DNA of 64,000 bases from contig NZ_BBZI01000007.1 of assembly GCF_008974245.1 (NCBI RefSeq), forward strand, positions 62,001-126,000, written 5' to 3'. The DNA is from Streptomyces abyssomicinicus. GTDB lineage: Bacteria > Actinomycetota > Actinomycetes > Streptomycetales > Streptomycetaceae. Below the pieces are notes generated by a model. It was not told where the DNA came from. It ran no database searches and worked only from the letters and a program-made list of their open reading frames with translations. The number at the start of each line of letters is the position of its first letter. The first letter of the stretch is position 1. The translations under genes were made by a program, and so were the position numbers. This document shows, piece by piece, positions 40,565 through 49,385 of this stretch.

Positions 40565-41182
40565 ATGACTGAGCCCCGACCCACCGCCGGACGTCCACGT
40601 GACAGCGACGTGGACCGGCGTGTCGCGGACGCCGCCGTAGGGCTCTTCGGCGAGAACGGCTGGAAGTCCTTCAGCATCGAGGCGGTGGCCCGTCGCGCGG
40701 GTGTCGGCAAGGCGTCCGTCTACCTGCGATGGAGCAGCAAGGAGGAGCTGCTGGCCCAGGCCCTCCGGATGCGCCTCGCCACGGTGGCCGACGTGGACAC
40801 CGGCGCCGTCCGAGGCGATCTGGTCGCTCTCGTGCGGCAGTTGGTGGAAAGGTACGCCGGTGACCACGGGATGGCGGTCCTGCGCCTCAGTCTGGAGGCC
40901 AGAACGATCCCCGAGCTGGCGGAGCGTCACCAGGAGGACCTCCAGGCCCAGATCTTGGCCGCGCGTGCCGTCGTCCGGCGCGGCATCCGCCGCGGGGAGC
41001 TGCCCGAGGGCACCTCGGTGACCTTCCTGCTGGACGCGTTGTGCGGCGGCGCCATGAACCACTGCCTCGCCACGCCGCCCGAGCGGCGGGCGGGACTGGT
41101 CGACGCCGCGGGGGAGTACGCCGAACGCTTCGTCGACTTCGTCCTCGCATCGGTGCTCGTCGGGAAGGGTCGGCCGCGCTGA
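40565..41182 (+). CDS. TetR-family regulator
   Basis: This 205-residue regulator has a TetR HTH at about 14-62 (VADAAVGLFGENGWKSFSIE, then KASVYLRWSSKEELLA). I use the ATG at 40565 because AAGGA lies nine bases upstream; a GTG at 40547 is in frame. It starts 22 bases after the MarR stop, so the two may be cotranscribed. No target is evident. Confidence 0.86.
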   Translation: MTEPRPTAGRPRDSDVDRRVADAAVGLFGENGWKSFSIEAVARRAGVGKASVYLRWSSKEELLAQALRMRLATVADVDTGAVRGDLVALVRQLVERYAGDHGMAVLRLSLEARTIPELAERHQEDLQAQILAARAVVRRGIRRGELPEGTSVTFLLDALCGGAMNHCLATPPERRAGLVDAAGEYAERFVDFVLASVLVGKGRPR

Positions 41183-41186
41183 TCGC

Positions 41187-41206
41187 GGCCGACAGCTGCG
41201 TCGGCC
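41187..41206 (+). terminator. Short hairpin after TetR gene
   Basis: GGCCGAC (41187-41193) pairs with GTCGGCC (41200-41206), five bases after the stop. Confidence 0.45.
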
Positions 41207-41244
41207 CCGGCGTGAACCGGCGTGTGGGTGTGACGGAGCCCTTA

Positions 41245-41274
41245 TTGCTGAACGCCTCCTGTCCGATTTACAGT
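41245..41274 (+). promoter_or_regulatory. Sigma-70-like promoter for etfBA
   Basis: TTGCTG (41245-41250) and TACAGT (41269-41274) are separated by 18 bases, about 115 bases upstream of etfB, in an AT-richer patch. Confidence 0.5.
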
Positions 41275-41388
41275 CCCATTGCGGACGGTGGCCGTTCACA
41301 TATTCCGCGGGCCGGAGCAGGTGCCTCGCCGCATCGCTCAATCCAGGGCGTTCGCCCTCGATCCCCTTGACGTACAGGAAGATCACGC

Positions 41389-42186
41389 ATGAGTTTCAAG
41401 ATCGTCGCCCTGGTGAAGTACGTGCCTGACGCCACCGGCGACCGGCACTTCGCAGACGACCTGACCGTCGACCGCGACGATGTCGACGGTCTGCTGTCGG
41501 AGCTGGACGAGTACGCCGTCGAGCAGGCGCTGCAGATCGCCGAAGGCCGCCGGCAGGGAGGGGACGACGCCGAGGTCACCGTGCTCACGGTCGGCCCCGA
41601 GGACGCCAAGGACGCGCTGCGCAAGGCGCTGTCCATGGGCGCGGACAAGGCCGTTCACGTCGAGGACGACGACCTGCACGGCACCGACGCCATCGGTACC
41701 TCCCTGGTGCTCGCCAAGGCGATCGAGAAGGCCGGCTACGACGTGGTCATCTCCGGCATGGCCTCCACCGACGGCACCATGGGCATCGTGCCCGCGCTGG
41801 TCGCCGAGCGCCTGGGCGTCCCGCAGGTCACCCTGCTGTCCGAGATCGCGGTCGAGGACGGCAAGGTCACCGGCCGCCGTGACGGCGACGCCGCCTCCGA
41901 GCAGCTCGAGGCCTCCCTCCCGGCCGTCGTCTCCGTCACCGACCAGTCGGGCGAGGCGCGCTACCCGTCCTTCAAGGGCATCATGGCCGCGAAGAAGAAG
42001 CCGGTCGAGTCCTGGGACCTGTCCGACCTCGACATCGAGGCCGAGGAGGTCGGCCTGGAGGGCGCGTACACCAAGGTCGAGTCCGCCGACGCGCGTCCGG
42101 CCCGCACCGCCGGCACGATCGTCAAGGACGAGGGCGAGGGCGGCAAGCAGCTCGCCGCCTTCCTCGCGGGCCAGAAGTTCATCTGA
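41389..42186 (+). CDS. etfB: Electron transfer flavoprotein beta subunit
   Basis: This 265-residue subunit binds AMP and, with EtfA, carries electrons from acyl-CoA dehydrogenases to the quinone pool. It has KIVALVKYVPD at the N-terminus, the LDEYAVEQALQIAE helix, VLTVGPEDAKDALRKALSMGADKAVH and the KPVESWDLSDL tail. The ATG follows AGGAAG. Location next to a cluster with four acyl-CoA dehydrogenase genes is fitting, although etf is a housekeeping pair. Confidence 0.94.
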   Translation: MSFKIVALVKYVPDATGDRHFADDLTVDRDDVDGLLSELDEYAVEQALQIAEGRRQGGDDAEVTVLTVGPEDAKDALRKALSMGADKAVHVEDDDLHGTDAIGTSLVLAKAIEKAGYDVVISGMASTDGTMGIVPALVAERLGVPQVTLLSEIAVEDGKVTGRRDGDAASEQLEASLPAVVSVTDQSGEARYPSFKGIMAAKKKPVESWDLSDLDIEAEEVGLEGAYTKVESADARPARTAGTIVKDEGEGGKQLAAFLAGQKFI

Positions 42187-42240
42187 TCCGCCCCAGCTGA
42201 CCGCCCCTCAGACTTCGCAAATCCGCAGGAGTGCATTCCC

Positions 42241-43203
42241 ATGGCTGAAGTTCTCGTCTACGTCGACCACGTCGACGGCGCCGTCCGCAAGCCCACCCTC
42301 GAGGTCCTGACGCTGGCCCGCCGCATCGGCGAGCCGGTCGCCGTCGCCCTCGGCGCCGGTGCCGCGGCCACCGCCGCCACCCTCGCCGAGCACGGCGCGG
42401 TGAAGGTCCTCACCAACGAGGCCGCCGAGCTCGCCGACTACCTGGTCGTCCCGAAGGTCGACGCCCTCCAGGCCGCCTACGAGCAGGTGTCCCCGGCCGC
42501 CGTGCTGCTGCCGACCTCCGCCGACGCCAAGGAGATCGCGGCCCGCCTGGCGCTGCGCATCGATTCCGGCATCATCACCGACGCCGTCGACGTCGAGGCC
42601 GGCGCCGACGGCCCGGTCGCGACCCAGTCGGTGTTCGCCGCTTCCTTCACCACCAGGTCCGTGGTCGCCAAGGGCACCCCGGTCATCACCGTGAAGCCCA
42701 ACTCGGCCCCGGTCGAGGCCGCCCCGGCCGCCGGTTCGGTCGAGGAGCTTTCGGTGACCTTCTCCGCCCTGGCCACCGGCACCAAGGTCGTCTCCCGTAC
42801 GCCGCGGCAGTCGACCGGCCGCCCCGAGCTGACCGAGGCCGCCATCGTGGTCTCCGGCGGCCGCGGTGTGAACGGCGCCGAGAACTTCGGCATCATCGAG
42901 GCGCTCGCCGACGAGCTCGGCGCCGCGGTGGGCGCGTCCCGTGCCGCCGTCGACGCCGGCTGGTACCCGCACACCAACCAGGTCGGCCAGACCGGCAAGT
43001 CGGTCTCCCCGCAGCTGTACATCGCCAACGGCATCTCCGGCGCCATCCAGCACCGCGCCGGCATGCAGACCTCGAAGACCATCGTGGCCGTCAACAAGGA
43101 CGCCGAGGCCCCGATCTTCGAGCTCGCCGACTACGGCGTCGTCGGCGACCTCTTCCAGGTCGTCCCGCAGCTCACCGAGGAGATCAAGGCCCGCAAGGGC
43201 TGA
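42241..43203 (+). CDS. etfA: Electron transfer flavoprotein alpha subunit
   Basis: This 320-residue subunit holds FAD. The C-terminal FAD domain is complete: SGGRGVNGAENFGIIEALAD, then GASRAAVDAGW, QVGQTGKSVSPQLYIANGISGA-type and FELADYGVVGDLF. It starts 54 bases after etfB. A 14-bp palindrome, ACGGCCCGGGCCGT, at 43222-43235 may help end the transcript. Confidence 0.94.
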   Translation: MAEVLVYVDHVDGAVRKPTLEVLTLARRIGEPVAVALGAGAAATAATLAEHGAVKVLTNEAAELADYLVVPKVDALQAAYEQVSPAAVLLPTSADAKEIAARLALRIDSGIITDAVDVEAGADGPVATQSVFAASFTTRSVVAKGTPVITVKPNSAPVEAAPAAGSVEELSVTFSALATGTKVVSRTPRQSTGRPELTEAAIVVSGGRGVNGAENFGIIEALADELGAAVGASRAAVDAGWYPHTNQVGQTGKSVSPQLYIANGISGAIQHRAGMQTSKTIVAVNKDAEAPIFELADYGVVGDLFQVVPQLTEEIKARKG

Positions 43204-43326
43204 ACGCCCCCTCGGGCACGAACGGCCCGGGCCGTCGGACGAGACCAGGGCAGACCGATCCGGGCCGCGGCCGTGTGCCGTGGCCCGGTCGACAACGGAG
43301 AGCGGGGAGCCTTGCGCGGAGCAGAC

Positions 43327-44433
43327 GTGGACAACCGGCCGGACCCGGGTGTCCCCTTCGAGGTCACGGGCGGCCGGCAGAAGGCCGCCTGGGCGGAACG
43401 GCTGCTTCCACCGGTCGAGCAGCTGGCCGGCGACATCTGGTCGGTACCCGTCCCGATTCCGCGCAACCCCCTGCGGTACACGCTCAGTTACCTGATCCCG
43501 GGTGAATCCGGACTGGTGGTCGTCGACCCTGGCTGGGACAGTGCGGAAGGTTGGGACGCCCTGTGCCGAGGCCTCACCGAGGCCGGAGCGAGTCCCGCAG
43601 ATGTGACCGGCGTCGTGGCGACTCATGTGCACGCCGATCACCACGGCATGACCGGCCGTCTCAAGGCGGCCTCCGACGCCTGGGTGGCCATGCACCCTGC
43701 CGAACGCGACAGTCTTCCGCACCACACGGTCCCGCAAGGAGAGGTTGGCGGGGCGCAGTCGCCGACGGACCCGATCGGCGCCCGGCTGCGTGAGGCCGGA
43801 GCGTCCGCGAACGACGTGCGGGACCTGACCGGCCTGCCGGACGGGCAGTCTGCGGCGCCCCGCGTCGACCTGGCCGCCCCCGACATCCTGCTGGAGGACG
43901 GCGACCACCTCCCGCTCCGTGGACGCGACGTCGTCACGGTGTGGACTCCGGGCCACACCCCGGGACACATCTGTCTGGCGGAAAGCTCGGCCGGCGTGAT
44001 CCTCACCGGCGACCACGTGCTGCCCCGCATCACCCCGAACATCGGTCTGCACGGTCGGCGCCCCGGTCAGGCGCCCCTGGCCGAGTTCCTCGCCTCCTTG
44101 AAGCGTCTCGCCGCCTGGGACGACCACGAGGCGCTGCCCGCCCATGAGTACCGGTTCCGCGGACTGGCCCGGCGCACCGACGAGTTGCGCGCCCACCACT
44201 CCCGGCGCCTGGAGGAAATCCTCTTCGTCGTGGAGGAGTCCTTCCGTCCGACCCTTTGGGAGGTGACCGCACGCCTGTCCTGGTCCCGCCCCTGGGACCA
44301 GGTGGGACGGATGAGAGTAGCGGCGCTGATGGAGACCGCGGCGCACGTCGACCATCTCGTCGACGCTGGCCTCCTCACCCGGTGTGGCGGGGAGGGACGG
44401 CCGATCAGGGTCGCGCGGCCGGGGCCCGGCTGA
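43327..44433 (+). CDS. MBL-fold metallohydrolase
   Basis: This 368-residue protein has the metallo-beta-lactamase motif THVHADHHG (HxHxDH), the later ligands in HTPGH and TGDH, and ALPAHEYRF. A C-terminal winged-helix-like region (about 290-365) follows, as in glyoxalase II-like and LACTB2-like proteins. The substrate is unknown; a thioester or lactone would suit the context. I use the GTG at 43327, five bases after GGAG; earlier GTG and TTG codons are in frame, so the N-terminus is uncertain. Confidence 0.82.
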   Translation: MDNRPDPGVPFEVTGGRQKAAWAERLLPPVEQLAGDIWSVPVPIPRNPLRYTLSYLIPGESGLVVVDPGWDSAEGWDALCRGLTEAGASPADVTGVVATHVHADHHGMTGRLKAASDAWVAMHPAERDSLPHHTVPQGEVGGAQSPTDPIGARLREAGASANDVRDLTGLPDGQSAAPRVDLAAPDILLEDGDHLPLRGRDVVTVWTPGHTPGHICLAESSAGVILTGDHVLPRITPNIGLHGRRPGQAPLAEFLASLKRLAAWDDHEALPAHEYRFRGLARRTDELRAHHSRRLEEILFVVEESFRPTLWEVTARLSWSRPWDQVGRMRVAALMETAAHVDHLVDAGLLTRCGGEGRPIRVARPGPG

Positions 44434-44452
44434 GACCGCGCCCGGAAGCGTC

Positions 44453-46558
44453 TCACGTCCACGACGGCCGCCCGGCCTCGGTCAGAGCGAGGTCGACCCA
44501 GAGGGTCTTTCCCCGCTCCGTCTGCCGCACCCCCCAGCTCCGGCCCAGCACGCCCACCAGATACAGTCCCCGGCCGCCCTCGTCCGTGTCCTCGGCGATC
44601 CGCAGGTGCGGCGCGGCGCTGTTGGAGTCCGAGACCTCACAGATCAGCGTCTCCGTGCGTAGGAGCCGCAGAGTGATCTCCCCCTCGGCGTACCGGACCG
44701 CGTTGGTGACCAGTTCGGTGACGATGAGCTCGACGGTCGGTGCCACGTCGTCGAGCCCCCACCGGGTCAGCTGCTCCAACGCGGCACGGCGGGCGTCCTT
44801 CGCGCTGCGGGGATCGTCCGGGAAGACCCAGGTGGAGATGTGCAGCCCTGGTTCCAGCAGGCGGGTACGGGCGAGCAGCAGCAGGGCGTCGTCGGTCAGC
44901 TCCTGCGGCAGGAGATCGCTCACGATGTTGTCGCACGCCGTACGCAAGGGGAGCGCGCGTTGCTCCGACAGGAGGTGGGCGAGCACCACGTCTCCCTCCT
45001 CACGGTCGCCCATCAGCCCTCGGCTGTACAGTGCCAGCACGCTTCCCGGGGGCAGCTCGTGCCGGGCCGTGGAATACGATCCGGACCCCCGGCCCAGCTC
45101 GGCGCCCGGCACCAGATCCAGCACGCGGGGAGGGGTGTCGGGCGAAGCCAGCACGGGCGGGGCGTGAGCCGCGGCGGCGGCCTCGCAGCTCCCGTTCACG
45201 GCGTCGTACACCACGTAGAGGCAGGAGGCCGCCAACGTACTGTCCGCCGACCGCTCCACGGGCTCGGACGGTGCGGGACGCCCCGCCTGCTCGAAAGCGA
45301 GGCGGGTGGCCAACCTGTCGAGCCTGCTGAGCAGTTCCGACGGATCGAGGTCGAGGGCGGAGAAGGCGTGCACTGCCGTGCGCAGTTGCCCCATGGTGGT
45401 CGCCGCACGGAGTCCCTCGCCGCGGACCTCGCCGGCGACCAACGCCACGCGGGCGCCGGACAGGCGGATGACGTCGTACCAGGTGGCACCGCTCGCACCG
45501 GGCAGGTGCGTGTGGACTGCTTCGACCGCCACGGAGGAGGGCAGCCGCTGCGGCAGCAGTTCGTGCTCGGCGATTCTGGCCACCGTGTGCTCGCGCGTGT
45601 ACAGACGGGCGTTGTCGAGGCAGAGCGCCGCGTGGGAGGCCAGTTCGACGGCGAGTTCGGCGTCCTCGGCGGAGAACGGTTGGGGAGTGCTCGCCCGGCA
45701 GAAGACCGCCAGCCCCAGCACCACGCCTCGGGCGGCCAACGGCACGACGAGGAGGGAATGCACCCCGGACTCCCGGACGGCCTCCGCATGATTGGGGTTC
45801 CTCGACAGCCAGGCGACGTCAGCGCGGAGGAAGGGCAGGACGCGAGGCTCGAGGTCGGCAAGAGCGAGTGCCAGGGGAGTGCCGCGCCTCATCAGCCGCA
45901 CACTGCCGACTTCATGGGGCGGGTGTGGCATCGGCAGTCCCGAGTAGGCGAACCCGGCCCTCCAGACGGTGGCGGGCTCGGTAATGGGCCCGGGAGCGGG
46001 TGCCTCTCCGTGCAGCACGGAGTCGAGGACGTCGACTGTCACGGCGTCCGCCAGGGTCGGAACCGCTACCTCGGTCAGTGTCTGAGCGGTCTGGAAGACG
46101 CTGAGTGAATCGCCGAGTCCGGATTTCGCCCGGTCGAGCAGAGCGCGCCGTTCCGCCTGCTCGTCGGCGGTGCGGTCCACGACTGCCAGGGCGAGACCGG
46201 CCAGGGAGCCGTCGGCATCGCGCAAGGGCACGACGGTCAGCTCGAGGGGCACGGACCGGCTGCCGTCCTCTCCGGCGGGGAGACGGAACCCTACGTCGTG
46301 GACGGCTTCCCCGCCGGTGGCGACGCCGCGCAACAGGCTGAGCACCTGGGGGTCGGACAACCCACGGCCGAGCCAGCGGCGCCGCGTGGCCTCCAACTCG
46401 GCAGCAACGGAACGCCCAGGCCGGAAGTGTCCTCGGCGGAGATCGGGTTCCAGAACGTGCAGGCCCACCAGCGGGCCACCGGCCAGGGCTTCGAACATGC
46501 CCAGGACCACGCCGTCGGCCGAGCGCGCGAGCGACTCCGCTGCTCCTGAGGAATCCAC
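44453..46558 (-). CDS. PAS-GAF-PP2C-like-HATPase regulator with degenerate phosphatase site
   Basis: This 701-residue protein has a PAS-like N-terminus (about 1-150), a GAF domain (about 170-335), a SpoIIE-type PP2C region (about 345-560) and a C-terminal anti-sigma-type ATPase (about 575-690) with ELVTNAVRYAEG (N box) and DTDEGGRGLYLVG (G box). The phosphatase metal motifs are altered: GGDWYD is GATWYD, GDVxGHG is GEVRGEG, and LYTDGL is LYSRGL; only the terminal DDALLLLAR Asp pair remains. Enzyme activity is therefore doubtful, and the region may act as a sensor or binding domain. GTG at 46558 follows AGGAGA by about ten bases. Confidence 0.87.
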   Translation of the reverse strand: MDSSGAAESLARSADGVVLGMFEALAGGPLVGLHVLEPDLRRGHFRPGRSVAAELEATRRRWLGRGLSDPQVLSLLRGVATGGEAVHDVGFRLPAGEDGSRSVPLELTVVPLRDADGSLAGLALAVVDRTADEQAERRALLDRAKSGLGDSLSVFQTAQTLTEVAVPTLADAVTVDVLDSVLHGEAPAPGPITEPATVWRAGFAYSGLPMPHPPHEVGSVRLMRRGTPLALALADLEPRVLPFLRADVAWLSRNPNHAEAVRESGVHSLLVVPLAARGVVLGLAVFCRASTPQPFSAEDAELAVELASHAALCLDNARLYTREHTVARIAEHELLPQRLPSSVAVEAVHTHLPGASGATWYDVIRLSGARVALVAGEVRGEGLRAATTMGQLRTAVHAFSALDLDPSELLSRLDRLATRLAFEQAGRPAPSEPVERSADSTLAASCLYVVYDAVNGSCEAAAAAHAPPVLASPDTPPRVLDLVPGAELGRGSGSYSTARHELPPGSVLALYSRGLMGDREEGDVVLAHLLSEQRALPLRTACDNIVSDLLPQELTDDALLLLARTRLLEPGLHISTWVFPDDPRSAKDARRAALEQLTRWGLDDVAPTVELIVTELVTNAVRYAEGEITLRLLRTETLICEVSDSNSAAPHLRIAEDTDEGGRGLYLVGVLGRSWGVRQTERGKTLWVDLALTEAGRPSWT

Positions 46559-46721
46559 GGCTACACGTCTCCTGGAGGTGGTGCTGCGCAGACGTCGGCG
46601 ATCGCTTCCCGTTTCTCCGATGCTAGGAGCGGAGCGGGCGGCACGCTCCTCCGCTGCGCCGAATGGAGCAGCGCCCCGGGGACCGTGCCGCGTGGAAGGA
46701 TGCGTCCATCGGCACCGACAT

Positions 46722-48071
46722 CAGGGCTTGGTCAAGTTCCCTGACTGTCGGGGTTGTTGGTGGTGCCCAGGAGTGGGAGGGCTCGTTCGGGCTGGTCGCG
46801 GATTGCCCGGGTGGTCTTGGCGATGTTGTCGGCTCCGAGAATCTTGAGCACGCCGATGGCGAGGTTGCGGAGGGTGGCCATGGCGCGGGGTGCGGTGCCG
46901 GTGTGGACGGTGGAGGCGTCCTCGGCGAAGGTCACGTCTTCGACATGGTGCAGGGCTTCCACCGCCCAGTGGCCTTGGATCGCGGCGGCGAGTTCGGCCG
47001 GGGTGGTCTGGTGGGCGTCGAGGTCGGTGACGGCGTAGACGGTCTCGCGGCTCTCGCGTCGGCCGGTCTGTTTGCGGCGTCGGTGGACACGGAGGGCGAG
47101 GCGGGCGTGGGGGAAGGCGATGCCGCCGAGTTCGTCGGCGATGCCGCACGTCTTGATCGAGCGGGACTCTTGTCGGCCGTGGCCGATGGAGGAGGCGGTG
47201 TGCTGGAGGGGACGTCCTGCCAGGGCAGGTCGGCGAGTTGACGGTGTGCCGTCGCTTGATTGGCCTTGATCACCGCGATGTAGTGGGCTTTCTTGACCTC
47301 GACCAGCCAGGTGACGTTCGCCTTCACCGAGTGCAGCGCGTCGAAGGTGACCAGGGCTCCGTCCAGGTCCAATGGCTCGAGCAGGGGCTGGAAATGCGCG
47401 GTCTCGTTCGTTTTCGCGTCGACCTCCGTCTGGGCGAGGGTCACGGCCTGGTGGTGGGTGACCGCTGCAAGCAGGTGCCTGCGGCCGACGGACAGACGGG
47501 CCGAGCCCTTCAGCTCCTTGCCGTCGACAGCGATCACGCGGCGCTGCCCGGCCCCGGCCTGGGCGTCGTCGTGCCGGCCGGCGAGAAAAGCGCCGACCGC
47601 TTGGTCGAGGGCGTCACCGTCGACGGCTGCCGGCACCCGGCCGATGGTGGTCCGCGAAGGGGCACGACGCCACGTGAGCGGATGGCGGCGGATGCCGACG
47701 GCTGCCAGCACGGCGCCCGAGGCACGCTGGGCCCATTCGGCGATCTCGTCGACGCTCCTCGCTCCCGAGACGGTCGCACAGGCGCAGACGAGAAGGATCG
47801 CGGTCTGCGAGTACCAGCGGCCCCGCCGCTCTCGCGGGTCGGGCACCGACTCCAGGAAAGATCGCAGGTCAGCGACGTGACTGGCATCCAGGGAGCCCAG
47901 CTTCTCCAGGACCGCGGGGGATGGGAGAGGATGCAGCGGCAGGCACGGGCCACCTCGTGATCGTTGAGCGTAGACACCCCAATGATCACCAGGCCCGTGC
48001 CTGCTCTGCTATGCACCCCAACAGGTCACCACCTGACCAACCACCCGACCCGAGAACTTGACCAAGCCCTG
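46722..48071 (-). mobile_element. ISAs1-family insertion sequence, inactive
   Basis: The element is 1350 bp and bounded by perfect 18-bp inverted repeats, CAGGGCTTGGTCAAGTTC at 46722-46739 and its complement at 48054-48071. It carries one transposase gene, broken by two frameshifts. The flanking 8 bases (ACCGACAT left, ACCAGGGT right) do not form a target duplication, so the ends may have been rearranged. A deleted relative lies in opposite orientation 844 bases away. Confidence 0.85.
46732..47946 (-). pseudogene. ISAs1-family transposase, two frameshifts
   Basis: Read from GTG at 47946, the product starts VPAAASSPIP and should continue into AVLEKLGSLDASHV, but the C-run at 47916-47920 has one base too many. 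The second frame runs through VPDPRERRGRWYSQT, the DDE-domain blocks VIAVDGKELKGS and LVTFDALHSVKANV to LADLPWQDVP. At 47208-47211 a C-run is one base short, and the rest (from LQHTASSIGHGR to GHWAVEALHHVEDVTF and the end) is in a third frame. Total length is 405 codons, normal for the family. Programmed frameshifting is not known for ISAs1 and two sites make decay more likely. Confidence 0.85.
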
Positions 48072-48131
48072 ACCAGGGTAAACACGGCAGGTCCGGTACA
48101 TCGTGGGGGTTGGTCCGGGCCCGCCCCACGG

Positions 48132-48812
48132 TTAGCGGACTTCCTGGAGGGCGATCGCGCCCGGCGTGTCGCCCATGATGATGTCCACGGTGACGTATCC
48201 GGGCTCGCCGTCGGCGGTGCCGTGCTCGCCCCAGTACTGGCAGGCGTAGCCGGTGTCGGCGCCGAACTTGACCGCCTTCGCGGCGGGCAGCTCGTCGCAC
48301 GCGAGCTTGCTCGCGTCACTGCGGCCGCTGTCCTTGCCGTAGTGCTCCCACATCAAGTTGTAGATCTCTTTCGCGACCAGCAGGGCGGACTTGGGCGTCT
48401 TCTCGTAGGAGAACACCATGCTGCCCTCCCGGTAGCTGTCGCTGATCTTCACCTCGTAGGGGATCTCGGCCCCTTCGTAGGTGACGGTGCAGGAGCTGGT
48501 GACGGAGGCCTTCATGGTGATGCCGTCGGGGCACTTCGCGCTGGTCTCGCCCGGGGTGTGGGCTATGGAGAGGACGTTCTCGCGGAGCGCGTGTTGGATC
48601 TTCTCCTCGACGGAGTCGCCGGCCTTCGGGGCGGGCTTCACGCGAAGCTCGTCGCCGCCTTGGGGGAACACGTCGGGCTGAGGGCCGTCGATGGCGTGGG
48701 GCAGGGGCTTCGCGTTCTGGCCGGCATCGTCGGAGGAGTCGCCCGAGGCGGAGCAGCCGGCGCAGGCCAGGGCTGCCGCGATGATCCCTGTGAAAATTCT
48801 TGTGGTACGCAT
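48132..48812 (-). CDS. DUF4333-type lipoprotein
   Basis: This 226-residue protein has a lipoprotein signal peptide ending LACAGC (Cys at about 19), a Ser/Asp-rich spacer, then a DUF4333-like domain with KCPDGITMKASVTSSCTVTYEG and a C-terminal extension with two further Cys (LACDELP, YACQYWG). It would be anchored outside the cytoplasmic membrane. Its function is unknown. It lies alone between the complete and the deleted IS copies, which face each other, so it may have been moved with them. Confidence 0.82.
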   Translation of the reverse strand: MRTTRIFTGIIAAALACAGCSASGDSSDDAGQNAKPLPHAIDGPQPDVFPQGGDELRVKPAPKAGDSVEEKIQHALRENVLSIAHTPGETSAKCPDGITMKASVTSSCTVTYEGAEIPYEVKISDSYREGSMVFSYEKTPKSALLVAKEIYNLMWEHYGKDSGRSDASKLACDELPAAKAVKFGADTGYACQYWGEHGTADGEPGYVTVDIIMGDTPGAIALQEVR

Positions 48813-48914
48813 GAATGCAGACGGTAGCGCGGGTGGGCGGTGGGGGAAAATGTGCGCCCGGACGGTGAGAATGCCTCACGTAGCGGCACCCGGGCAGGGA
48901 TGCCGGGACACCAC

Positions 48915-49330
48915 CAGGGCTTGATCAGGCATCGCCTTCCTCCACGCCCGCCTCGCCCTCCGTGTCCACCGACGCCGCAAACAGACCGGCCGACGCGAGA
49001 GCCGCGAGACCGTCTACGCCGTCACCGACCTCGACGCCCACCAGACCACCCCGGCCGAACTCGCCGCCGCGATCCAAGGCCACTGGGCGGTGGAAGCCCT
49101 GCACCATGTCGAAGACGTGACCTTCGCCGAGGACGCCTCCACCGTCCACACCGGCACCGCACCCCGCGCCATGGCCACCCTCCGCAACCTCGCCATCGGC
49201 GTGCTCAAGATTCTCGGAGCCGACAACATCGCCAAGACCACCCGGGCAATCCGTGACCAGCCCGAACGAGCCCTCCCACTCCTGGGCATCACCAACAACC
49301 CCGACACTCAGGGAACTTGATCAAGCCCTG
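48915..49330 (+). mobile_element. 416-bp internally deleted ISAs1 derivative (mini-IS)
   Basis: The element starts CAGGGCTTGATCA (48915-48927), joins directly at GGCATCGCC to the last third of the transposase gene, and ends TTGATCAAGCCCTG at 49330. Both ends match the 1350-bp element apart from TTGATCA for TTGGTCA, while about 930 internal bases are gone. It could still be moved by a related transposase. Confidence 0.8.
48928..49320 (+). pseudogene. C-terminal transposase fragment in the mini-IS
   Basis: The frame from 48928 to the TGA at 49318-49320 encodes 130 residues colinear with the C-terminus of the neighbouring ISAs1 transposase (GIAFLHARLALRVHRRRKQ to NNPDTQGT), without stops or shifts. 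It lacks the start and the DDE Asp residues. Differences from the larger copy are few, so the copies are recent relatives. Confidence 0.8.
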
Positions 49331-49334
49331 CGCC

Positions 49335-49385
49335 GACATGGTGATGGACCGCTGACCGGCGATTGCACTCAGGTCCCTTGGTTGA
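49335..49385 (+). pseudogene. Remnant of a CoA-binding protein gene 3' end
   Basis: GACATGGTGATGGACCG followed by CTGACCGGCGATTG matches bases 1367-1396 near the end of the gene at 992. The codon register is the same: D M V M D R, then TGA where the intact gene has TGC (Cys), then P A I and seven codons to a terminal TGA. Similarity runs on for about 45 bases past the stop (AGGAGCGGT, CCGCCCCCGT). The upstream part of the gene is absent; the mini-IS ends five bases before. Confidence 0.7.

Noticed and set aside
47208..47211. Programmed ribosomal frameshift in the IS transposase
   Set aside because: The site is not a canonical slippery heptamer, a second shift of opposite sign lies upstream, and ISAs1 elements are not known to use frameshifting.
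46714..48079. Target-site duplication around the 1350-bp IS
   Set aside because: The eight bases on each side (ACCGACAT and ACCAGGGT) share only ACC.
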